NCBI GenBank assembly: GCA_002803225.1
Contig: NXFV01000925.1
Coordinates: forward strand, 1-29,026
DNA from: Gamarada debralockiae
Taxonomy: Eukaryota; Ascomycota; Leotiomycetes; Helotiales; Hyphodiscaceae
Direction of reading: 5' to 3'
Length of the DNA: 29,026 bases
Shown here: positions 10,793-20,970 of the stretch, piece by piece
Layout: each line of letters opens with the position of its first letter
Numbering within the stretch: the first letter of the stretch is position 1
The notes under the pieces: generated by a model
The model's database searches: none
What the model was told of the DNA's origin: nothing
What the model saw: only the letters and a program-made list of their open reading frames with translations
Position numbers and translations under genes: made by a program

Positions 10793-11432
10793 TCATCTGT
10801 GTCTTAACATCGTCTCCTCCAAGTCAAACCCATGAAACATCAACGGCAACACCGAAGACTTATAATCCTGACTCCCGCTAGCTACAGCATCCCTAGATCT
10901 CGTCTGCGCCACTACTGAAACACAGAAGACCATCGTAAGCTCCAGCAATGTAGCCGGAAATGCAATCCAACCCCATCGAACATGTACACAGGTATCTGTC
11001 TGAATCACTTGTCCAGCAACAAAGCTCATGTTCGGGTTGATATCAGAACCATGATTTCGAATACATGCCGTCATCGAATTCACGACATTCTTGAGATTAG
11101 TCTCAATCGTGTTCAGATTCACTGCCCCACTATTGTATATAAAGTCTATAGGGCTGCTCGAGGCAGGTTGGTCGTAAACAATAGAGCCGGTGAAACGGCC
11201 CTCGAGAAAATCCTTGAGGTTGAAAAGTGCCGAGGTGGTAATCTGGTAGATGCACCGATCGCTGATCGGGCGACGGTCATTTGAAATACCTGTTCTCCTC
11301 ATCCTCTTGAACCGTTGTCGGCGAACTAACGGAAACGCTAATCGACTTTATATTCATTGTTGGCCACTGGGTAGAATCTCTTCCAAACATATCGAGAAGA
11401 GAATAAAGAACTTGGGAAGATAGACTTGCGAC
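10793..11432 (-). pseudogene. 3' remnant of a DUF3176-family membrane protein gene
   Basis: The minus frame at 11302-10793 encodes DRCIYQITTSALFNLKDFL, then THVHVRW-like CVHVRWGWIAFPATLLELTM with a membrane helix, and SSVLPLMFHGF. This is the typical C-terminal layout of the fungal DUF3176 family (W-x-W before the last helix, then a K-S-S-x-L-x-L-x-F-H-G-like segment). A second frame at 11432-11277 encodes LSSQVLYSLLDMF and an acidic stretch that would precede it, but it is out of phase by one base, and the only AG-bounded gap between them (28 nt) is too short for an intron. The N-terminal membrane helices of the family are not found upstream before esa1. I read it as a decayed, headless copy; an unrecognised intron and upstream exons are the alternative. 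Confidence 0.55.
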
Positions 11433-12179
11433 CTAACTGACGGTGATGACACGACGCACAACATGAACTTGGTGAAGATTTGATATTTCATCAATAGCTG
11501 AGCATTAAACATTATCATTATCTTTCATGTTGGCGCCAGCGCAAACGAGCACCAATTTCAGAAAAGGGGGGAGGAGGGGAGGGGGGATAGACGAATAGCG
11601 GCTGCCGGCCTTCACTCGAAACGTCAGAAGCCACGGTGGGGTATACGCGCTTCACTTTAGAGGCATGGCATAGTTGCAGCCACGTGACAAAGCACTAATC
11701 TTGCGACAGTAACAGCGACGACGAAAGAGCGACTAGACTTGCGGAATCAACCTCAACCGAGTAGCTGATGTTGGTACCGGTGGCCTTGATCATTCGAATA
11801 GCCTGATTACCAGCGCTTTCTACGAGCCCGGTATTCAAAACAACATCCAGCCCGTATTTCTGTCTTTTCTAGTGGGCAGCGCGGCATCTCACCAGTAGTA
11901 GAGCAACTTTGCTGCCTTCCCCCCCCCCCCTCAAAAAAAAAGCCGTGAGAAAGCGTCACACATGACAGCTACTGGACAAATGACGGGATAGCAGCATTTG
12001 TATCCTGAGGACTTACATCAATAGGAGCAAAACTGAAAGAGCAAGTATTTCTGCACGTGACTTTCACTGGACACCCCTGAATTGAAAACGTTCCATTCTC
12101 CAGACTCCGGAGCTGCCAGCTCCATTTTTCTACACCAAATACCATGCACAAAACCTCTAATCCATTCCCAAACCTCTTA
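11433..12179. other. Intergenic with G-rich and C-rich tracts
   Basis: Contains a G-rich tract at 11566-11586 (runs of 6, 2, 4 and 6 G separated by single A), a run of 12 C at 11919-11930 followed by 9 A (11933-11941), and a coding-like minus frame at 11695-11859. CACGTG occurs near 11682 and near 12054. No intact gene is seen; the esa1 3' UTR should lie at the right end. Confidence 0.5.
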
Positions 12180-13861
12180 TTACCAGCCCCACGTCCTCGT
12201 ACTGGCCGTAAAAACGGGAGGTTTCCACTGTATCCTCTCAGGATCAATAAGCCTTTTCGGCTTCGTCTTCTGCTTCTCCTTCATCGCCTCATGTCTCTTA
12301 ATTAAATGCGTCGGCAGTACAATCTTATGCTCTCCTTTATGGTAAACCTGCATCTTCAGGGCCTGAAGCGTACTCTCCACATCCTGCGGCGTCATAGCCA
12401 GCAAACTCGCTAGTTGCTCGATTGAGCATCTTTCTTCCCTCTCATTATACTGAAGCAGAATGTCCACCAAGTTTTCCGTCCAGTATTGGCGGTAGGATAG
12501 GAGACCGAGATCGGATAGGGGTTTCTCGGGTGAGCCGAGCTTGCCCTCGATTTTGGAGAGCTCGTAGGAGAATTGGATGAGGAGGCGACCGTAGCCTTTG
12601 CGTTGGAATTGCGGGAGGGTTAGGATACAGGCTACGTTGTAGCCATCTGCGGATTCTTTTTCTTTGGAGAAGTATCCGATCAGGTGGCAGCCTTTCTCGT
12701 CGCGGGTGGTCATGACGTAGAAGAGGAAGGGGTCTACATCGTAGTAGAGGGTCTTGTGATCCAGGAACATCTTGGAGAGGAGACAGAGATTACGGCACCA
12801 TGTTCTTTGCCGCCGTCCATCGATCTCGAAGAAGGATACGTAGTCGTCGCGGTAGATCTCGTTTCCAGGTGGGTGTTGTAAGGTGCATTTTTGACGGTGG
12901 CGTGTGAAGGATTTGATGTCCCCATAATAACATAGGCAAAACTCACAGATATACATAAGATCCTCTTGTGTGAAGACTTCAGGGTATGGCGAGAAGTACC
13001 AGGGGTATAGGTCGAATTTCCCAAATTGTACTTTGGAGATATTTCGTATCCTCGAGATTTCTGCTTGATTCTGTGTCATGGATCCTCCAGTCCGCAGTTT
13101 CTCGATCTCCTCTTCTCGACTAAAGTGTTCCTGTGGTTGTGATTTTGCCTCGACTGCCTCTGTAACTGCCTCATCCACATCCATAGGGTCATCGTCATCA
13201 GCGCCAGGCGTCGCATCTAAATCCAACGCGACCGTAAGTCTCTCATCCCCTTCCGCATCCGGCGTAGCTTTCTGAGACTCCACAAAATCCGTCCATGGAT
13301 GTGGCGTGGTTCCTTCAGAAGCTACGGAAGCTTCTCTCGTAGATGTCGGTCGCTTTTGTGCTTTCTTCAGCGCAACAATGGTCTTCTTCGCCGCTGGAAC
13401 AGCAGCTTTCTTTGTATCTTTCGGCTTTTCTGGACTCGGCCACTCGACATCTTGATTAAAGTCTATTCGTGCGGCCGGGACCCATTCGTCTAGACGCTTG
13501 TTGAAGTTGTCGAAGTTGCAGTAGAATTGTCGGCCGGATTTTGTTTCTTTGATGGCTAGGATTTCGGCACGGCGCGGTTGGCCATCCTGTGAGTATTGTT
13601 AGCATTCGTGTGGCAGATTTCTGAGAATTAAGATCTCTGATTGAGCGAGATACGGAGATTCAAGTGTAGAGGGTATGCGGGAGTGACTTGCCTTCTCCAC
13701 CATAGCGATGCATCCTACCCTGTAGCCGAAAAGTCAGCGCTGTAAGGTCGCGACCATGAAAGTCGCACGACTCACCTCAACGTATCAATAGTCGCTCTCC
13801 CCTTCTGCTTGGGCGCCGGCGAGCCCACCGCCGCTTCCTTCTCCTTCTCAGCACCTGTCAT
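12180..13861 (-). CDS. esa1: Esa1-type MYST histone acetyltransferase (NuA4 catalytic subunit)
   Basis: Predicted 506-residue nuclear enzyme that transfers acetyl from acetyl-CoA to lysines of histones H4 and H2A. Exons: 13861-13776, 13719-13692, 13586-12180. A chromo-barrel (about 30-80: VGCIAMVEK, then FYCNFDNFNKRLDEWVP) is followed by an acidic/basic linker and the MYST domain (about 225-500). This includes a C2HC zinc finger (C252, C255, H268, C272 in YICEFCLCYYGD...HRQKC), the autoacetylated-lysine site HKTLYYDVDPF (K316), the catalytic cysteine in NVACILTLP (C358), the acetyl-CoA loop QRKGYGR (366-372) and the catalytic Glu in SPEKPLSDLG (E392). Length fits filamentous-fungal Esa1. The second intron starts GC instead of GT. 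It shares a 218-bp spacer with the divergent rex4 gene. Confidence 0.96.
13587..13691 (-). other. GC-AG intron in esa1
   Basis: The intron begins GCAAGT (minus strand, from 13691) and ends TACTCACAG, with a TGCTAACA branch site near its 3' end. Protein continuity (VEK joined to DGQPRRAE) fixes both borders, so the GC donor is well supported. Confidence 0.88.
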
Positions 13862-14079
13862 GATAGAATTCGTATTTATTTCGATGAAAATGAATTGTTG
13901 TCGATGGATTCGAGACCGCGAACGGTGATGAAGTTTGGAGGGGCAAAGACGAGGCTGCGGAAGGCTTTTAGCGTTGAATTTTCGGAAGCCTTGTCGCTAA
14001 TTTTTATTTTCGCCGCCTGAACCGACCTTTCCTTCGACGGGCTGATGTGAAAAAAAGATGACATAACGACAGCAACGAA
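13862..14079. promoter_or_regulatory. Shared esa1-rex4 divergent promoter region
   Basis: Only 218 bp separate the two start codons, so both promoters and 5' UTRs must lie or overlap here. I see no TATA box or CCAAT box; the sequence next to the rex4 start is A-rich. A 62-codon minus frame here is probably chance. Confidence 0.6.
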
Positions 14080-15039
14080 ATGGCGCCCGAATTGTCGAGC
14101 AACTGGAAGAGGTTGCAGGCTACTTTAAAGAAAGAATCGAAGGCCAGTGAGGAGAGGAAGAGAAAGGCTGTTCCTACAGAGAGACATCAAAATACCATCG
14201 CGAAGCGGAGAAGACTTGAAGGAAAGCCAATCCAACCACCATTGAAGAAGATCTCAAGGAAGAAAATGGGCAGTATGATGAGTTCTCAGGCTGCAGAAGC
14301 AGAGGAGGCAACGGAAACGGCGCCTTCTGCTTCTCTGGCGCTCTGGGCGGAAGACAATAACATCTCTGCGAAGGACCTAGCGGAGGCATATGGAGGAGGC
14401 ATGAAAGATACAGCAATACAAGGAGCTACAGCAGATAAAATCAATGGAGGATTATCGAAGGAGGTGGAGATTGGCAAATACGTTGGCATCGATTGCGAAA
14501 TGGTCGGAGTTGGAGGAGACGAAGATCGATCAGTCTTGGCACGAGTCAGTATCGTCAACTTTCACGGAACACAAGTCTACGACTCCTTTGTACGACCGAA
14601 AGAGTTTGTCACGGATTGGCGGACGCATGTCAGTGGCGTGTCTCCAAAGGACATGGCTACAGCGAGGAGTTTTGAGGAGGTACAGGCAGACGTTGCAGCC
14701 ATCTTGAACAATAGGGTCATTGTGGGGCATGCGATCAAGAATGATTTGGAGGCATTGATGTTAGGCCATCCAAAGAAGGATATACGGGATACGTCGAAGT
14801 TTTCGGGGTTCAGGAAGTACAGCGCTGGGAAGACACCGAGTCTGAAGAAGTTGGCAAAGGAGGTCCTTGGGGTGGATATCCAGGGAGGGGAACATTCGAG
14901 TATCGAGGACGCACGAGCGACAATGCTTCTCTTCCGAAGACACAAGTCAGCATTCGATGTTGAGCATGCAGCGCGATTTCCTACACAAGCGCCGGGATCT
15001 TCTGCGAGACCGAAGAAGAAGAAGAAAGGCAAGAAGTAA
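14080..15039 (+). CDS. rex4: REX4-type 3'-5' RNA exonuclease (DEDDh)
   Basis: Intronless, 319 residues. REX4 (human REXO4) proteins are nuclear/nucleolar exonucleases linked to pre-rRNA processing. The N-terminus is Lys/Arg-rich (residues 10-63, e.g. RKRKAV and KRRR) and fits nucleolar targeting. The exonuclease domain (about 133-290) shows all DEDDh residues: D138 and E140 in YVGIDCEMVGVG, D222 in VGHAIKNDL, and H272 and D277 in GEHSSIEDARA. The C-terminus is a poly-lysine tail (KKKKKGKK). The start is the first ATG of the open frame and gives a full-length domain. It diverges from esa1 and converges on the cyclopropane synthase gene, with 155 bp between the two stop codons. Confidence 0.95.
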   Translation: MAPELSSNWKRLQATLKKESKASEERKRKAVPTERHQNTIAKRRRLEGKPIQPPLKKISRKKMGSMMSSQAAEAEEATETAPSASLALWAEDNNISAKDLAEAYGGGMKDTAIQGATADKINGGLSKEVEIGKYVGIDCEMVGVGGDEDRSVLARVSIVNFHGTQVYDSFVRPKEFVTDWRTHVSGVSPKDMATARSFEEVQADVAAILNNRVIVGHAIKNDLEALMLGHPKKDIRDTSKFSGFRKYSAGKTPSLKKLAKEVLGVDIQGGEHSSIEDARATMLLFRRHKSAFDVEHAARFPTQAPGSSARPKKKKKGKK

Positions 15040-15194
15040 AGGAGCGAGGTTGAATGGATCATCTTCTCATCTATATGGTCTAATTCGTAGCCCAAAACAG
15101 GGCAAAGAACGAAGATTAAGACTCCTGGCTATGCAGGCAAACACAACCTGACTCCATCGCTACAAGTGGAAATGCACACGAGATCGCAAGCAAA

Positions 15195-16744
15195 TCAAAG
15201 AGGAACCCCCTCTATCAACTCCATCGCTCCTTCCCGACCAACTGTGATTATGGCATCTCCAAGTGTCTTGGTAGCAAAACCAGCTTCGCAATATGTGAAA
15301 TAGTACTGGATCGAATGTTAGTTTGGAGTTGAAAAGAAGGAACCGAAAGTACCTACCTCCCATTTCCTCCGGAACACATCGACCTCCTTCTCGCGCATAT
15401 CATCATGTTCCATCATCAAAGCAGGTCGTATCCTCGACTCGAAGTTCCTCATAAAGTTCTCCCTCCACAACCTCAACGTCTTCGCATAATGGCCGCCAAT
15501 ATTCTCAATCCTCTCCACTACTAAGGTCCCCTCGGATCCTTTACTGATATTCTCCACCAACTGCGCAATACTTGGCAGATGTCCACCAGGGAAGATATAC
15601 TTCCTGATGAAATCCTCGCCCTTCGCATACGCCTCATATCGGCCCTCGGGCATAGTAATGCACTGGAACACTGCAATCCCATCTTTCTTCAGCAGCCGAT
15701 GAATACATCCGAAATACGTCTCCAAATATTCCCGTCCTACAGCCTCCAACATCTCGATCGAAATCACCTTATCATACAACACCTTCGGCGTAGGCAGAGC
15801 CCGATAATCCATGAGTAGAACCTCGATCTGATCCGTGAACCCAGCAGCAGCTATCCTCTTCTCTGCCAAAGCCTTCTGTTCAATACTGAGCGTCAAACTC
15901 GTGACTCTGCACCCCGTCTTTCGCACCGCCTCGATCGCAAAACTCCCCCACCCCGTACCAATCTCTAGGACATGATCAGAGGGCTTAATATGGGCGCCAT
16001 CAATAAATCGATTTAGTTTCGTCATCTGCGCCGCTTCAAGCGTTTCTTCATCCTCATCCGCACTCGATTGCAGTTTCCAGATAGGACACGAATAAGTCAT
16101 GTCGTCAGACAAGAACGCAGCGAACATCTCATTACTGATGTCGTAATGTGCTGAGACGTTCAGCAGGGAGTTTGAGAGCGTGTTTGCGCTTCGTGCTAGT
16201 CCGGTGATGGTAGCTGCGATGGAGGAGGTGAGGGTCGTTGCGTTAGAGAGCTGGGAGCGATTTTGGATGAACAGCTACAAGATCACGCATCAGCATCCAA
16301 ACCTCCTCTCATCACCTCACCGCCGTGAGAAAATCATACCTGGAAGAAACCGGTCAAATCCGCACACTCAACCTCGCCCAACATATACGCCTCCGCAAAC
16401 CCCATATCCGCAAACAAAAACAATCGCACCCAGAACGCCTCTTTCTTCACCAGTAACTCCACTTTACTCACTTCTCCCGCTTTCTTCCCATAGCCACTCC
16501 CATTAACCCCATTGGTGGTCTTCTTGTGCTCCTTAGCGATTTTCTGGCCATACCTTCTAATAGTTCCTGTGGTGGAATCGGTGACTATTAGAGTCCCGAC
16601 TTCGATTCGGGAGAATAGGGACGTCACGGCGGACTTGGAGACACTGAGGGCGGGCCCGAAGGAGATGGAGCCTAGTGTGCTGCGGAGGAGGTCGGTGCCG
16701 TGGCTCAAGGGAGCAGTGATGATTCTGGGGAGGTAGGATGCCAT
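15195..16744 (-). CDS. Cyclopropane-fatty-acyl-phospholipid synthase family methyltransferase
   Basis: Predicted 477 residues. Exons: 16744-16340, 16274-15357, 15305-15195; all joins in frame. The family adds a methylene or methyl group from SAM to the double bond of an acyl chain already in a membrane lipid. Residues 1-135 form the less conserved N-terminal region, with a possible helix or targeting segment at the start. Then come SAHYDISNEMFAAFL and DDMTYSCPIW, the SAM-binding motif HVLEIGTGWGSFAIE, DKVISIEMLEAVGREY (the conserved S-x-E-M-x-E) and FIRKYIFPGGHLPS. The last exon carries YYFTYCEAGF, the usual C-terminal motif. Sphingolipid C9-methyltransferase is a relative, but the two long N-terminal membrane helices of that group are not obvious here. 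Substrate is unproven. Such genes are best known from bacteria, so an ancient transfer is possible. Confidence 0.92.
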
Positions 16745-18421
16745 CGTGAAGACGGAGGGGTCATTTATTTCCCTCGAATTTGACTCGGGTGATAGATAGT
16801 TTCCAATTGAGCTTCTGCAATTGGCCGGAGCTTTGGAGAAACTTGTTGAGAGCGATGAACTCTTTCGCTGAATCGCAAGAGGGCCTGCTGTTTACATTGA
16901 TGTCTTGGGTGGAAACGAAAGAATGTACTTAACGGTCAACGCTCAAGAATACAAAAGAAAAGAGATCACAACGCAAGCGATGAAGAAAAGGAAAGAAGGA
17001 AGGAAAACACTCGGACAAAAGACAAAGCGCACCCTAAGACAAAAATTCCGCGATCTCAGGAATGGTGCCATGACGATTTTTGTGCGCAACCTTACCGTAT
17101 GGGGTCAAGGGAGGGGAGTTGATGCATGCCCCACCACTAGTGCATTTGTGAGGATATCCGTGCATGGGAGAGGGGAAGCCGGAAGCCCAGATTAAAGCTT
17201 CTACCTCGATGATTGGTACAGTGCGAAGGGCTGCATGAACAGCTTAAACTTGTAATTGGTTTGAACAAGTATGTACTGGGGCTTAAGACTTTGAATAAGT
17301 TAAGGTACTTCGTACATCTCCAAAGAGTAGTTTAGCTTGCAAGCAATTTGGCCATGGACTTCTCATCTTCTCGTAGCTGGGTTTTGATTGGCAATTGTGG
17401 TGTCCAGACTTACTGGAGTAGAATGGTAGATGGAAATGTATGAGTTGTCTGCGCTGATTAATATTCGTATGTTGTTTCCCAATGCATGAAAAGTAAGCTG
17501 ATGAGGAGGTTGATAGATACGGAAATGTCTCCGGAACCTTGAAATCACCACTTTCTTTCCTTCTCTTTCTTCCTCCCAATCTCTCCCCCTATCTCTCGCA
17601 CAACGTAAATCGGACTCCTTAACTTCTCGAACGACAACATTCACCTAGTCCTTTATCTAGCGAATGCGAAAACGTCTAGGTATCATGCTGTGATTATCTT
17701 GCTCGTGGTGGAGTCGTGGAAGGACCGAAAGAAACAAGAATACATAATCTACAAGGATCCTCTAACCTCACCCAGTCCTCTACCCCCAAACCCTAGCGGT
17801 ATTAAATGGAGATCAGGATCAGGATCACCAGCATCCGCATTGATCAGTCAAACTGTAACGTGAAGCTTGAAACGTGACTGGGGCTGCAGATGTTGGCTTG
17901 GCGGCCGATGCGATAGGCGGTGAAGAGTTGAACTTCGAGTCGCTCACCTCTGCCCAATAATATTTGTTTTGTTTTCTAGGTGTTTTTCAACTTGTACACG
18001 AACGCGTTGTGGAAAGCATAAAGATACAACCTTATTTATTTTATTTATTTTTTATTTTTTGGTATTTTAACGGGTTGGAAGGAAAATTGGAGAAAGAGAA
18101 GGGAAGTCCTGGTCCAGAGAAGTTAAGGTTACGGCCTAAGATTACCAAGGCTTAGCGTAGATTTAGTGCCATCTGGGATTTTTGCGGGAATGCCCTTCCT
18201 TTCCTTGAACAAGTCGAGCCTGAAAGTCCTGGATGTTACAACCCTCCAAAGGGCAATATATTCATGATGGCTTGCGTTTCCCGGGTAACAGAGCAAAATG
18301 CATTGTTGGAGTCTACAACCCCGGCCTTTCTGGGAGAAAATCGCTTCAATTCCCTAAACTTTGTCCAAGATATGCTATTCAAATATTACGAAACAAGGCT
18401 TCTATCATTCCCTTTGGCATC
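16745..18421. other. Gene-free interval with low-complexity tracts
   Basis: About 1.7 kb between two minus-strand genes: the cyclopropane synthase promoter on the left and the GH74 3' UTR on the right. It holds a pyrimidine tract (17551-17598), a short GATCAG-type tandem repeat (17811-17829) and a TTTA-type T-rich tract (18031-18060). Open frames here (e.g. 16905-17195) are Lys/Arg-biased and look non-coding. Confidence 0.55.
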
Positions 18422-20878
18422 TCATATCCCAAAAGTCCCCGGTACATTCTCCCCACTTTCCCCCGCAATATCAGCATAAACAATCCCCCGTCCAAACATC
18501 CCCATATAAACTCGTCCAAATACCCTCGGATCCCCCTGAATAATAGCCGCGCCCCCATACTGATGAGTATCATCATTAATCCGCACCCACGTCACCCCCG
18601 CATCATCACTCCTGAATATCGCCTCCACACCCCTACTCGACACCTGCCCCCAAAGATACAATGCCGGGTTCGTTCTCCCAGGAGCTGACTTCCCAATGGA
18701 GAAGTATGTGGCGACGAGGCCCTTGGGTCCGATGGACGTCCAGGTGGATCCGAAGTTCGTGGAGTGCCAAAGGCCGGATGTGCCAAGTGGAAGCCAGAGT
18801 TCGCCCGCGGTGTCAAAACTCGCGACTGGGACGGCGCCAGCGCCTGCTGGGAGGCCGGTCTTGGATGCTGGAGTGGATTCGTATGATAGACCGCCGTCTT
18901 TGCTGATGTAGAAGATCCCATCGTTAAAAGCATAGAAGGTCTTCGGTTGAACTCTGTCTGCGGAGAGATTGCCAGTCATGACAGTGAGTCCTGTTGGTGC
19001 AACCCAAGTCTTGCCATAGTCTTGTGTGGAATAGGGGCCAGTCTCGTTGTATGGCGCTGCTGTGAGTTCGGAGGCCCAGACGAACGAGCTGGCTGAGGCA
19101 TCAAGTGCGATCAAGCCTACGAAATTGGTTTGATTGCCGACTCCTGGAACGCATTCGGGGAACATGGTCCATGTTATTCCGTTATCCTCTGAATAAAGGC
19201 CAGATCCACAACCGTTAGGATACGAAACTCCACTATCACCCACGCGAACAACGACATTGGGATGTTGGCCTGCATAGTCGAGACTATTGAGATTGGAGAA
19301 CACTGGCTTCTCGTACATCGGTTGTGGGAGATCAAGATCTGCGTGTCGCATGCCCATGATGTCGCCCAAGCCGCTGAAGAGATGCGCACCGTCGGTAGGA
19401 CTCATCAGTGCCAAGACGGCCGTCTCTTCGATTCCCTGTGCCTGAATATACCATTCTGGAGCTTTGTTCGAATCGATGTTGCTGAGTTCGTCCGTTGCCC
19501 AAATAGTCGCTCCTGTTCCGTACATGACGTGGTCTGAGTCCCATGGGTAGATGAGAACGGAAGACATCCACCAGCCGAACTTGGTTAAGCCAACAATTGG
19601 AGAGGGAGCTCCATAACCTCCCCATTCCGAGTTCCAGTTGAAACTGAGCCATGGGACAGGTGTTCCGTTCTTCAGCGCAGCTTCAGCAATCGGATGTCCC
19701 CAATACCCACCACTTCCAGGTGGAGTCGAGAGTTGCGACACGTCCTTGTAGGTCTCTCCTCCATCGTGTGAATAGTACATGCTGTCAAGTGCTGGACCCG
19801 GATCACGATCAAGTGTGACGACTACAAACGTGTTTGGATCGTTGGAATCAACAGAAATCCCGCAGAATCCTCCCGGAGGCCAAGCTTGTGGTTTGTAAGG
19901 CGCGGGGTAAGTGTTATTCGCCCCAGGCGTGATATCCGTCCAAACAGAAGTCTTTGTGTTGTATTTCAAAAACACTCCGTAATTGATAGCATAAGGACCA
20001 GGGAAATCCGCAAATGTTACGTACAAAATCCCATTGGAAGCCAGGACCGCTCGCATGGGCATTGGTGCCGTACTGTCTGGTGTATGGCCCGCATATAGCA
20101 ATGCTGGATCCCAAGATGAAGGTTGTCCGGGAATCGAATGCCAGGTCGCACCATGGTCTTTCGTGTAATACAGCCCATTGGGTACATTGGCGCCAACGTA
20201 GATCGTGCCACTGTTTTTCGGATCGAAAATCACAAACACGATACCAATTCCGTTTCCAGCTGCATCGGGGTAGTTCGTGATGTTCGTCCAAGTCTTCGCT
20301 CGATCCGTACTCTTCCATAACCCCTCAGTTCGCGTCCCCATCCACAGCTCATCCGTGTTGAACGGATTCACGGCCAATCTCTCTCCATTATTCCTCCCAA
20401 GGTCGTTGGAGCCCATGGGAAACGGCGCCTCGTAAATATCGAAGGTCGCGCCTTGGTCGTCGGACACGAAGAACGCTGCTGGCTGGGTGTCCGTCACGTA
20501 CTGGCCTTGTGCGAGGTAGAGCCGGTTGGGATCGTGAGGGTCGAGCGCGATGCTCTCGGTGCCCAACCAGTTGACGTTTTCGGGGGCGATAAAGTCGGTC
20601 AGCGCAATCCATTGCTGGCTGGGCTCATCCCAGCGATAGGATGATCCAATGTCAGTGCGAGTGTACATCAAGTTCTTTTCCGTTGGGTGAGCGACGATGC
20701 CGGTTATATACCCTCCGCCAGTTATTGCCACGGAGCTGAATTTGTAGGAGTAGTCTTGCGTGCCATACTGAGCGGCAGTAGCTGCTCCTGTGATGCCATT
20801 GACCAAGAAGAGGAGAGCACTGAAGAAACAGAGCTTGAAACTGCCATTGCTGTTGTCCATCATGGCTGGTCGTTGCAA
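18422..20878 (-). CDS. Secreted GH74 xyloglucanase
   Basis: Intronless, 818 residues. GH74 enzymes cut the beta-1,4-glucan backbone of xyloglucan, by endo or reducing-end-specific action, outside the cell. A signal peptide is clear (FKLCFFSALLFLVNGITG; the start could be Met1, Met6 or Met7). The mature protein is the usual double seven-bladed propeller with repeated sialidase-like blades (S-D-D-x-G-x-T-W type: SDDQGATF, TKDHGATW, SDDAGVTW). The two expected catalytic aspartates are present: D76 in YTRTDIGSSYRW and D506 in FSGLGDIMGMRHADLD. The protein ends soon after the last blade, so no cellulose-binding CBM1 is attached, unlike several fungal relatives. I cannot tell endo-xyloglucanase from oligoxyloglucan cellobiohydrolase by eye. 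Confidence 0.95.
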   Translation of the reverse strand: MQRPAMMDNSNGSFKLCFFSALLFLVNGITGAATAAQYGTQDYSYKFSSVAITGGGYITGIVAHPTEKNLMYTRTDIGSSYRWDEPSQQWIALTDFIAPENVNWLGTESIALDPHDPNRLYLAQGQYVTDTQPAAFFVSDDQGATFDIYEAPFPMGSNDLGRNNGERLAVNPFNTDELWMGTRTEGLWKSTDRAKTWTNITNYPDAAGNGIGIVFVIFDPKNSGTIYVGANVPNGLYYTKDHGATWHSIPGQPSSWDPALLYAGHTPDSTAPMPMRAVLASNGILYVTFADFPGPYAINYGVFLKYNTKTSVWTDITPGANNTYPAPYKPQAWPPGGFCGISVDSNDPNTFVVVTLDRDPGPALDSMYYSHDGGETYKDVSQLSTPPGSGGYWGHPIAEAALKNGTPVPWLSFNWNSEWGGYGAPSPIVGLTKFGWWMSSVLIYPWDSDHVMYGTGATIWATDELSNIDSNKAPEWYIQAQGIEETAVLALMSPTDGAHLFSGLGDIMGMRHADLDLPQPMYEKPVFSNLNSLDYAGQHPNVVVRVGDSGVSYPNGCGSGLYSEDNGITWTMFPECVPGVGNQTNFVGLIALDASASSFVWASELTAAPYNETGPYSTQDYGKTWVAPTGLTVMTGNLSADRVQPKTFYAFNDGIFYISKDGGLSYESTPASKTGLPAGAGAVPVASFDTAGELWLPLGTSGLWHSTNFGSTWTSIGPKGLVATYFSIGKSAPGRTNPALYLWGQVSSRGVEAIFRSDDAGVTWVRINDDTHQYGGAAIIQGDPRVFGRVYMGMFGRGIVYADIAGESGENVPGTFGI

Positions 20879-20960
20879 TTGGCGAGACTAACCGCCTTCC
20901 CTATCCTTCCTGTCAAATCTCGAAGGACAATTGGAAAATTTTGAAATCAGGAACGGCGCG

Positions 20961-20970
20961 TCATATATGA
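20961..20970 (-). promoter_or_regulatory. Possible TATA box of the GH74 gene
   Basis: TCATATATGA lies about 85-90 bp upstream of the GH74 start codon, a plausible distance for a fungal TATA element. It is supported only by position and sequence. Confidence 0.35.

Noticed and set aside
11250..11303. 28-nt intron joining the two DUF3176 frames
   Set aside because: The borders look like GT...AG and the frame would fit, but 28 nt is below any usual fungal intron length.
12684..13275. Plus-strand frames opposite esa1
   Set aside because: Antisense shadows of a strongly conserved MYST domain.
14577..15095. 172-codon minus frame opposite rex4
   Set aside because: Shadow of the rex4 coding strand; the rex4 frame shows all five catalytic residues.
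16905..17195. 96-codon Lys/Arg-rich plus frame upstream of the cyclopropane synthase gene
   Set aside because: Biased composition from an A/G-rich stretch, no motif, and it lies in the divergent promoter area.
19332..20612. Several minus and plus frames inside the GH74 gene
   Set aside because: All lie within one continuous 818-residue GH74 frame with both catalytic aspartates.
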